From assembly GCA_029269725.1 (NCBI GenBank), contig JARJHS010000002.1, positions 124,001-188,000 of the forward strand: DNA of 64,000 bases, in the 5' to 3' direction. Of this stretch, positions 35,301 to 41,922 are shown piece after piece. The translations under genes were made by a program, and so were the position numbers. Source of the DNA: Pollutibacter soli (GTDB lineage: Bacteria > Bacteroidota > Bacteroidia > Chitinophagales > Chitinophagaceae). The notes below the pieces were generated by a model that did not search any database, had not been told where the DNA came from, and was given only the letters and a program-made list of their open reading frames with translations. Position 1 is the first letter of the stretch. Each line of letters opens with the position of its first letter.

Positions 35301-37732
35301 GCCAGTTTTCCATGGCTCACATTCACATAATACAGCGAACCATCATTTTTGATTTTGTCAGGAATACCTAACTCCCATGTTACACTTTCATCTCCCTCTG
35401 ATGTATTCTCAAATTTGAGTTCGTCGTTAATCACTACATATCCAGCGACTGTTTTATCGGCTTTACCTGCGATGTACACAATGCGTGAATAATCAAATTC
35501 ACTATCCGCATCAATTGCCGACTTTTTGTATCTATCGAAAAGATCTATTTCGTGATTTGCAGGAATTTCCCAGTCGTAACCTGAATATTTTTTTAAATCC
35601 GCCCACTCGTCTGTATCTGAATAATTGATTTCTCCTTTTAACGGAAGAAGATTCATTAAGCCTGGGTAACGTATAAACATATTGATGAGATCGCCACGCC
35701 GCTGACTGGAATCAATGACGTCAATTATCCTGATGACCTGGTCTCTTCCTGCAGCAAGTTGTGGTATGCGATAAGAGCCCATCCACGGAGTTCCCATCAG
35801 TATGCATCTGAATAGTGTCATCCCGCATAGCATTTTCCAGGTTGCGGTATGATGTATCATCAGCTCACGTACCACCAGACCCCCCATTGAATGTGCAATG
35901 ATCTGGATTTGCTGCTTTGTTGAAAAAAGTTCGTTGATAACATCATTCAATTTCGCTGCAGCGTCAGTCACGGAAAGTCTCCAGTCGTAAGGAAAAAGCA
36001 ATACATCGTATTTAACAGACAAGTACTCGAACAAATCAGCATATGCCGATCTGATCAAAGCAGTTGCGCTTACGTCTTTTTCTGTTATGGCGAGGTGTTG
36101 AAGTCCACCGGAAAGAATCTGCCATGGATTTAACCAGATGAAATCTTCTTTGGTTTCAAGTACAGATCCCATAATCCCGGGCAGCAGAATGATGACAGGT
36201 TTTTTACCTGAAATTTTTTGAGGAAAAAGTCGGCCGCTCTGAATACCAGCGACGCCACGTTTTTCCTCAACCCCTAATCTCAATTCTCTTTCCTGGAAAC
36301 CAGGAATAGAATCTCCTGTTGCAGTCAAGGCACATTTAATTGCTTCCTTAGTAGTCTTGTTTTTAAAATAGCTGAAATGACTGACATCATTGCCTTCGTC
36401 GAAAAAATACAACACCTTACTATTCCTGATGGAACCCTGGTACATCGATTCCGTGTTCACCATCATATCATTTTTTGCACCACCATAAACAAATTTTAAC
36501 AGCAGCACAGCAAGCCCTCTGAGGTTAAAACTAAATTTTGCACTTCCAGCAATTACGATAAGTTTATTGTTAAAGCCAACAGGTTTTCCGGAAATGATTT
36601 GTGGCGAATTGAGGACTTTGATAAAGATGGAATCCGGACTCTGAATTGCAAGACCGGGCAAAACATCGACATTGCTTTTTTGTTCCAGCACAGCTGCAAT
36701 CATTGACTTAATGAGCCCAACGATTGTAGTAATAACAGGGCCTAATGCAGCGGAGGCAAGGGAAATTAAATTGATGAGTGTGTTCAGGAAAAAATCCAGA
36801 CGTTTTGTAAGAAGAGAGGTTCCCTGCGCCGCGCATGCTATTCTGACGAACCTGTCAATTTTGATGCTCTTTTGTTTGGCTAAGGTTCTCAGTGTTAAAA
36901 TTTTGGTGACCTCTTCATGCAAACCCGCCTTGGTAAAGATGGCTACTTCATCATCAGTAAAACCATTTTCATTTTCAGTGAAACGAACCATGAGTTCTCC
37001 AACATAACCTCCGCGTGATGTGGTAAGAAAAGAAACAGTTGAATTTTCAGGAAGCAATTGCATCAATTCAAGCGCATTGTCCAGCGGTCCGTCGATCAGT
37101 GTTTTGTGTTCAAAACAATAAATTTCAAAGGCAAACTTTTCAAATATTTCGAACCACAGATCAGAATCTTTCAGATGTTTAAATGAATCTTCCGTAGATG
37201 CAGCCGTGCCATGAATCAGCACCAGAATAGGTTTCCCGGGAAAAAACCTGGGCTCCATGAAATCAAAATTTCTCGTCAGTCGATACAATCCACTTCTTCC
37301 AGCCAGGAATTTTTCTTCAAGCCTTGCAGCTATGGTTGCAACACTTTCCTTAACCGCTTTCTTAACAAAAATCTTGAGGAAGAGAATTTTAATTTTATCA
37401 AAAAGACCGCGTGTTTGATTCTCGTTCGTAATAAAAGCAGGGAGATAAGGAATTTCTGTTGCAGAACGTTTGACTGAACCCTCATCTAACAAATCGGCGA
37501 TAATGGTTTTATCGCCAAACCAGGTGGTATTATCTTCAAAAATAAATTCCACGAGCTGATTCTCCTGCAGGTTGATTATTATTTCGTCGCCTTCGCCTCT
37601 TGTAACGGAAAGACTGTATACTTCCTGTACTTCAAACCCGCCATCCATTTTACTATCCGGGAATAGTACTGGCGTTTCGATTTTTGTACCACTAATTTTA
37701 AACGTATCACCGACGGAAATTTTTCTAGGCAT
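32351..37732 (-). CDS. Giant CHAT-protease protein with two alpha/beta-hydrolase modules
   Basis: I start at MPRKISVGDTFKISG (1793 aa); a longer frame from 37771 adds 13 residues, and the residue numbers below use that longer frame. A beta-rich N-terminal domain (to about 130) is followed by hydrolase 1: LVLIHGTAAS (H187-G188) and TTSRGG with nucleophile Ser252. A strongly hydrophobic stretch (about 325-360) comes next. Hydrolase 2 is LCAT/lipase-like: ILLPGIMGSV (about 530), YDWRL, AHSMGG with Ser628, GDESV with Asp794, and His820 or His828. A middle region (about 890-1260) precedes the CHAT domain: LSGHG with His1317 and FVNCCH with Cys1364 form the caspase-like dyad. The tail has at least one TPR-like unit (NAYMELGHYDKALEKF, from 1532). 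No signal peptide is seen. Substrates are unknown; a protease-controlled lipase, perhaps in defence or cell death, is inference. Confidence 0.85.
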   Translation of the reverse strand: MPRKISVGDTFKISGTKIETPVLFPDSKMDGGFEVQEVYSLSVTRGEGDEIIINLQENQLVEFIFEDNTTWFGDKTIIADLLDEGSVKRSATEIPYLPAFITNENQTRGLFDKIKILFLKIFVKKAVKESVATIAARLEEKFLAGRSGLYRLTRNFDFMEPRFFPGKPILVLIHGTAASTEDSFKHLKDSDLWFEIFEKFAFEIYCFEHKTLIDGPLDNALELMQLLPENSTVSFLTTSRGGYVGELMVRFTENENGFTDDEVAIFTKAGLHEEVTKILTLRTLAKQKSIKIDRFVRIACAAQGTSLLTKRLDFFLNTLINLISLASAALGPVITTIVGLIKSMIAAVLEQKSNVDVLPGLAIQSPDSIFIKVLNSPQIISGKPVGFNNKLIVIAGSAKFSFNLRGLAVLLLKFVYGGAKNDMMVNTESMYQGSIRNSKVLYFFDEGNDVSHFSYFKNKTTKEAIKCALTATGDSIPGFQERELRLGVEEKRGVAGIQSGRLFPQKISGKKPVIILLPGIMGSVLETKEDFIWLNPWQILSGGLQHLAITEKDVSATALIRSAYADLFEYLSVKYDVLLFPYDWRLSVTDAAAKLNDVINELFSTKQQIQIIAHSMGGLVVRELMIHHTATWKMLCGMTLFRCILMGTPWMGSYRIPQLAAGRDQVIRIIDVIDSSQRRGDLINMFIRYPGLMNLLPLKGEINYSDTDEWADLKKYSGYDWEIPANHEIDLFDRYKKSAIDADSEFDYSRIVYIAGKADKTVAGYVVINDELKFENTSEGDESVTWELGIPDKIKNDGSLYYVNVSHGKLAGRSHLFPGLTDILEKGFTEKAEFSKNPIGETGKRSISDISLIEYDTSPDQMETAILGLDENKADILPPSPILKVSVSYGDLMYSAYPILIGHFAKDGILNAENVANKYLGNALAEKHALGIYPGLIGTSDFFESESKDIFNGCIVVGLGQMEELSAYQLMVTIEKAVSNYLLTDGIKKFKKNKTDKKLRSAKIGLSSLIIAGYYGGLSMEHSTRAILQGIVNANTKAMKTTGIADLYVDHLEFIELFEDKAIQCYGSLDRLIKGNSDNLNLVWNTPRTKQLPGARRRLIDDGTSSWWQRLSVQHKGDNVLNFYSATNTSREESQEIYNNIALIEEMIESISVKDRWSHDSAKAIFNLLIPTNFKENINRNSNVLWVLDNYSAAFPWELLQTGGDYDKPLCIGAGMIRQLSISEYKQVTASTRTKNVLIVGDPDLAGFTKARQLDGAKREAEKVASCLQKFAVDMEPPLIRSDHNEIIRSLFRKDYMIVHLSGHGIFDPTDWKRTGMLIGKKKDANEPMILSSGEIEKLPTPPEFVFVNCCHLGRVHPFAEELSAGRNKLAANIGTELIRIGVKAVIVAGWEVDDLAAEEFATRFYESMLDGNQSFGDAVLNARKYVHEKYRYTNTWGAFQCYGDPHYKFPIDIKGGASLKSKSPRLIQQLENDLDRILSCCDITYYKHDNLLDQLAELEEEMEQLGDVAEILLERLGNAYMELGHYDKALEKFDRLFKKGNAKYGIGAREFYYDLESRKILTDFLAVQNNKGIEIKKPAKKSAKSSAGKNEKSDPITALEQLNSFTQSISGSLYLGHMYRRSALMHKDQLRLKQLQKSIEQYLKAWELSSYKDNEALLNLAIVKFISARIMGRKWIGFRQGNTIVSEKQFLKTLTDIFEQSDFESSDLRNLTEEPTYKLLQLIHKNGKADETEIIDKYYRAWTKAGSRNKRKAIQEFGIILEQLVPDGKNTSLLATKLKAIREGLERYEDLV

Positions 37733-37933
37733 ATTGATCTGATTTGCTCGTTGAATTGTGCATATGACCACAAGAGATCGCTGCAGTTTTTGCGGGACAT
37801 TGAATTTACCGAATTATCGAAAAACAGCTCACCGTAAAAACACGGTTAAGTTTTACTATGGCTCCAGGATTTCCGGCTGACAGAAAATACCATCCACTTG
37901 CTATTCTGAAAAAAGAGAAAGATAAAATTTTGC

Positions 37934-37973
37934 GCAGTCATATAACTGCATATATTCGCAGTCAAATAGCTGC
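37934..37973. promoter_or_regulatory. Two tandem operators in front of the ArsR gene
   Basis: GCAGTCATATAACTGC (37934-37949) and GCAGTCAAATAGCTGC (37958-37973) are two near-identical 16-bp dyads, each with GCAG/CTGC half-sites, with their starts 24 bp apart. The second ends 3 bp before the ATG of the ArsR-type repressor. This is the expected layout for autorepression with two dimers bound cooperatively. Confidence 0.65.
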
Positions 37974-37976
37974 ATA

Positions 37977-38303
37977 ATGGAAACAAGGAGGGATATTTTC
38001 CAGGCGATAGCAGACCCGACCAGGCGGGCCATTTTGAGTTTGCTGGCTGCGCAGGCATTGACAGCAGGCGCCATTGCTGAAAACTTTGATTCCGCAAGGC
38101 AGACCATTTCAAAACATATCCGGATCCTTAGTGAATGCGAGCTGCTGACCAGTCGTCAGCAGGGCCGTGAAGTGTACTACTATTTCAATCCAAAAAAACT
38201 GAAAGAGATAGACAACTGGCTGGAACCATTTCGTCTGGTATGGGAGACAAGGTTCGACAATATCGATGCTTTGATTAAAAAACTTAAAAACAGCAAAAAA
38301 TGA
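37977..38303 (+). CDS. ArsR family transcriptional repressor
   Basis: The 108-aa winged-helix protein carries [17 protein letters not shown] at the N-terminus, an [20 protein letters not shown] recognition region and the wing EVYYYFNP. It belongs to the ArsR subgroup that is paired with SRPBCC proteins; the cysteine metal site of classical ArsR is absent, so metal sensing is unlikely. The stop overlaps the start of the next gene (ATGA), implying translational coupling. Two operators lie just upstream. Confidence 0.92.
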   Translation: METRRDIFQAIADPTRRAILSLLAAQALTAGAIAENFDSARQTISKHIRILSECELLTSRQQGREVYYYFNPKKLKEIDNWLEPFRLVWETRFDNIDALIKKLKNSKK

Positions 38304-38755
38304 AAGCAGCTGAAACAACCCGCAACCATGTTACGATCGAAAGAGTTTTTGATGCGCCTGTTGAATTGTTGTGGCGCATCTGGACCGAGCCGGAATTCAT
38401 TATGCAATGGTTTGGTGGTGATCCGAACGGAACGGTGATTTCAGCAGAAATGAATCTGTCTGTCGGCAAAGTCTATAAAATAAAATTTGCTGACTCCAAT
38501 GGCAGCGAACACACTGCTTTTGGAGAGTTCACACTGGTTGAAAAAGCAAAACGACTTCATTACTCCTGGGAATGGCTTAGTGAGCCCGGGAAAATTTCAA
38601 ATGTTGAAGTTGAATTTCTTGATATGGGAGATCAATCCAAACTGGTACTCGTTCATAAAAATCTTCATCCTGATTCAAGCCATGAATACCAGGTAGGTTG
38701 GACGAATGCCATTAATAAGATTGATCCTATTGCAAAAAGACGGGTTAAACGTTAA
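38300..38755 (+). CDS. SRPBCC (AHSA1-like START) domain protein
   Basis: The 151-aa product has the Aha1/SRPBCC pattern: [28 protein letters not shown] at the N-terminus, [11 protein letters not shown] in the middle and [13 protein letters not shown] near the end. The fold binds small hydrophobic ligands. It is translationally coupled to the ArsR repressor, the usual partnership. The last residues (KRRVKR) and the TAA stop are encoded by an inserted repeat arm, so the natural C-terminus has been replaced. Confidence 0.9.
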   Translation: MKAAETTRNHVTIERVFDAPVELLWRIWTEPEFIMQWFGGDPNGTVISAEMNLSVGKVYKIKFADSNGSEHTAFGEFTLVEKAKRLHYSWEWLSEPGKISNVEVEFLDMGDQSKLVLVHKNLHPDSSHEYQVGWTNAINKIDPIAKRRVKR

Positions 38756-38909
38756 ACGTAGAACGTTAAACGTAGAACGTAAGCCTATCCGGATGTCGAT
38801 TGCGCCGATAATTGGTAAGACGGCCAATTGTCAGGCACTCGTTACACGCAGGTTCCGGCGTTCTACGTTCAACGTACAACGTTCAACGTACAACGTTCAA
38901 CGTGCAACC
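38743..38909. repeat. Inverted-repeat element between two convergent genes
   Basis: The left arm (38743-38782) iterates GTTAAACGTAGAACG; the right arm (38858-38909) iterates CGTTCAACGTACAACG. They flank a core of about 75 bp. The left arm provides the last codons and stop of the SRPBCC gene; the right arm provides the last codons and stop (38897-38899) of the alkaline phosphatase gene. This matches the element at 11731-11912 in unit sequence, arm orientation and convergent-gene location. Confidence 0.75.
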
Positions 38910-40714
38910 TTCAGCGCTTTCAGAATCCTGCTGAATATTTCTGTATTCTCATAAACACCCCGGAACAATTGTGATTGCGGGCCGTATGCAAATACTGGTA
39001 CCGGAATTGCTGTATGCCCGCCTGTTGAAAACTGTCCGTTAATCATACCGCTTTCATAATCGCCTCCGGTTAGGGTTAACCCTCCTGTTTCATGATCTCC
39101 CGTTACAATGATCAGGGTTTCGCCATTGCTGTCAGCAAACTGCATTGCTTTGCCAATCACCTGGTCAAAATCCAGTAATTCAGAAACCGCGTAAGGCAGC
39201 TTGTTTGCATGTCCGCCATGATCGATCTGCGCGCCTTCCAGCATCAGCAGAAAGCCGTTTTTATCTCTGCTCAACAGGGAGATCGTTTTGTCAAATGCGG
39301 TTTCCGCCCATTGTTTTCTCCCCCTTTCCATTGACAGGGCAGCTACTGAATCTGCAACGATCAATGGAAGTTTACTGGAAGATGAAACCGAAGTTAAAGA
39401 GTGGGTAACCGAGAATTTTTTTCTGAGTGCGGCAGCGGCTGAATCATACTGGCGCATATTACATGCACCCATGATCACATCGACCCTTGCTTTTGCAAGA
39501 TCTTCCATCATTCCTTTATAATCACTGCGCTGACTCCGATGGGCATAAAACGAGGCTGGTGTTGCATCGCGGAAATCTCCGGTTGTTACAATCGCGGTTC
39601 TCATTTTCCTGGTAGCAATAATATCCGGCAGTAAAGTGAGTTTCGCTCCGGTGTGATCGACACCTACTGAACGGTTATTTGTTTTTTTACCTGTCGACAA
39701 CGCCGTCGCCCCGGGGGCTGAATCAGTAATATAGCTATCGTAGGAACTGGTTTTTGATAAACCTATCTGACGCATGCTGAATACATTCAACGCCGCATGG
39801 TTTGCTGTATATCCCGCGTACCACTGCGCAAGCCCGGTACCATCTCCGATAAGGATGATTACGTATTTCACAGGTTTCTCCAGACCATCGTTCCGGTATT
39901 TAGGTGTGTACAGTTTGTGTGGAGAAGAGCCTGAAAATGTTCGGTCGGGATACTGTTTCAGAAACGTGGCCAAAGCTTCCACCCGATCGGTATTCAGGTA
40001 ATCGATCCCCAGGGACACAAAAGTGTTCCAGCTATTGATATTATCCGGTGCAGCCCAGAACCTGATTTTTTTATTTGCTTCATGAGCTTTTTGCACCGCT
40101 GCGGATATCCTGGCCTTATCGTTTTCCGGAAGCAAGCCCGTTCCTTTCCAAACGGAGTATTGCTGAAAATTCCCGCTCATCATCTCAATCTTATTCAATT
40201 CTTCCGGGCTGTAAGAGGCATTTAAATCACCATCAAATAAAATCCATGCAGGATATTCATGATAAGTAGATGCTGAAGGACGGTTACCGGAAATAACAAT
40301 TTTAAGTGTTGAAGTTGTTGTCAAAGCCGGGTATCCCTTCAATATTTCGACCAACCGGGTGAGTGTCGGTATGGCTTCGGTTTTTATATCGATCATCAAC
40401 TGGAGCTTCTTCGACGTGTCCGCATATACATAGCCGTTATTTCCGGTAACCACCTGTGCGAGAGGGATAAGATAAAGCGAATCCAGACCCCTTTGTAATT
40501 TCATTTGTTTCGTATCGTGTGCTACAATCAGTTTTCCTTTATCAAGAAACACATCAGCTTCAATGGATCCAAAACCCTGCTGCCAGGCTGCTTTAAAAGG
40601 AAACTTCTGTTCATAATCATTATGCGAATGTGCATTTGAAGGACTGTAGGACTGTGATGCGGAGACATCAGCAAAAGACATAAAGATCACACAGAGGAAG
40701 ACGAAGATTTTCAT
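38897..40714 (-). CDS. Phosphodiesterase (GDPD/PLC-like) - alkaline phosphatase fusion, exported
   Basis: The 605-aa product has a signal peptide (to about residue 20). The N-terminal domain (about 25-255) is a PLC-like/GDPD-like phosphodiesterase: HSHND at 29-33, IEADVFL and LIVAHDTKQ. The C-terminal domain (about 280-600) is an alkaline phosphatase: IGDGTG with Asp291, TDSAPGATALSTG with catalytic Ser332, EGAQIDHGGHAN and VTGDHETGG. Both parts look complete. A single exported protein could thus cleave a phosphodiester and strip the resulting phosphate, useful for phosphate scavenging; that coupling is inferred. The C-terminal end lies in a repeat arm. Confidence 0.92.
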   Translation of the reverse strand: MKIFVFLCVIFMSFADVSASQSYSPSNAHSHNDYEQKFPFKAAWQQGFGSIEADVFLDKGKLIVAHDTKQMKLQRGLDSLYLIPLAQVVTGNNGYVYADTSKKLQLMIDIKTEAIPTLTRLVEILKGYPALTTTSTLKIVISGNRPSASTYHEYPAWILFDGDLNASYSPEELNKIEMMSGNFQQYSVWKGTGLLPENDKARISAAVQKAHEANKKIRFWAAPDNINSWNTFVSLGIDYLNTDRVEALATFLKQYPDRTFSGSSPHKLYTPKYRNDGLEKPVKYVIILIGDGTGLAQWYAGYTANHAALNVFSMRQIGLSKTSSYDSYITDSAPGATALSTGKKTNNRSVGVDHTGAKLTLLPDIIATRKMRTAIVTTGDFRDATPASFYAHRSQRSDYKGMMEDLAKARVDVIMGACNMRQYDSAAAALRKKFSVTHSLTSVSSSSKLPLIVADSVAALSMERGRKQWAETAFDKTISLLSRDKNGFLLMLEGAQIDHGGHANKLPYAVSELLDFDQVIGKAMQFADSNGETLIIVTGDHETGGLTLTGGDYESGMINGQFSTGGHTAIPVPVFAYGPQSQLFRGVYENTEIFSRILKALKVAR

Positions 40715-41158
40715 TTGCGAAATTTTTAGAACAGAAGGAATAATTGTAAAGAGAAGAATTTATCAGATCGGTATCTCCCCTTGTCCATGAAACTTATGTT
40801 AACCCTGTAACACGTAAAAATATTTAACCAGGGCTGCTTAAGTTTCCCGCGATTCAACCGGATAAGATAACACTATTCACGACTATATTCAGCGTCAGCA
40901 ATTCCCACCGGCAAAAATTATCCCATCAATTGTAACGAGGCAGCCGATTTATTTGTCATGAACTTTTGTTTTCCAGGTGGCCACCAGATTTTCGGAGATA
41001 CCGGCATCTAAAGTTCATTGCCTGCGTAGTTTAAATAAGTGAAACAACCATGCTGCAGAAATTGCCGTTCTGTTGCGCAACTTATCTAGACAATTAAGGG
41101 GATATTTTCAGGGATTAAATAAGTATATTACAGATTTCTAACTGCTTAAAATTTTTGT
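40715..41158. other. Intergenic region, 444 bp, divergent promoters
   Basis: The region separates the minus-strand phosphatase from the plus-strand outer-membrane cluster, so promoters for both should lie here. No full TAnnTTTG element, hairpin or repeat stands out. Confidence 0.5.
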
Positions 41159-41890
41159 TTGAAAAGAGTATTGCTGTTGCATGGCCTATGTTGCATCTGC
41201 CTGTGCCAGGCGGCTGTATCACAGAATAAGTCGGAAGACAGTGCATCGTTTCAGTCTGCATATGCCAAAAGCATTGAAATTTATCATCAGTCAATTTATC
41301 CCAGTACGACGTTATACAACGGTGCTAAATATACCGGGTACCCATTTCCATTTAAAGAAGGCCATCCCTACTTTATTTCAGCTGTAACCGGTGTCGGAAG
41401 TATAGAAAAAGGAGGTGTGCTTTATAATGACGTCAAGTTCCTTTTTGACATTGTCCGCGAAAGGCTGATTGTATTCAGTCCCGAACAGGAAGCCATCCTG
41501 ATCACCAATGATCTCATCAAATCATTTGCAATACACAATTATCATTTTATACACGTACGTGATCAGAACGCGTCCATCCGTGCAGGCTATTATGCATTGT
41601 TGTACGATGGGTCAGTCCAGGTATTGTGGAAAAACTGGAAAATCATCCGGTCAGTAATAGAACAATCTTCTGAGCAGCGATATATCGACGAGAGAAATCA
41701 ATATTACCTGAAGAAAGGCGACAAATACTATCCTATATCAGGCAAACGTGATGTGCTGAAGATATTGAAAGATAAAAAGGCGGAATTACAGCAATTGATC
41801 CGTAAAGAAGATCTGTCTTTCAGGAAAAGTGAGATAGCGAAATCCCTCACAAGGATTGCCGGTTATTACGATCAGCTTATAAAACAGTAA
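41159..41890 (+). CDS. Exported hypothetical protein (TTG start) heading the TonB cluster
   Basis: The frame opens with TTG at 41159; this start gives a good signal peptide (KRVLLLHGLCCICLCQAAVSQ), whereas no later ATG would keep it. The 243-aa product has no domain I can name. Features are a tyrosine-rich N-terminal region (SIYPSTTLYNGAKYTGYPF) and a C-terminal basic helical region. It ends 32 bp before a TonB-dependent receptor gene, so the two are probably co-transcribed and the protein is likely periplasmic or surface-associated. Confidence 0.75.
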   Translation: MKRVLLLHGLCCICLCQAAVSQNKSEDSASFQSAYAKSIEIYHQSIYPSTTLYNGAKYTGYPFPFKEGHPYFISAVTGVGSIEKGGVLYNDVKFLFDIVRERLIVFSPEQEAILITNDLIKSFAIHNYHFIHVRDQNASIRAGYYALLYDGSVQVLWKNWKIIRSVIEQSSEQRYIDERNQYYLKKGDKYYPISGKRDVLKILKDKKAELQQLIRKEDLSFRKSEIAKSLTRIAGYYDQLIKQ

Positions 41891-41922
41891 TATAAATTCT
41901 GCCAAACAGGATAATTGCACGG

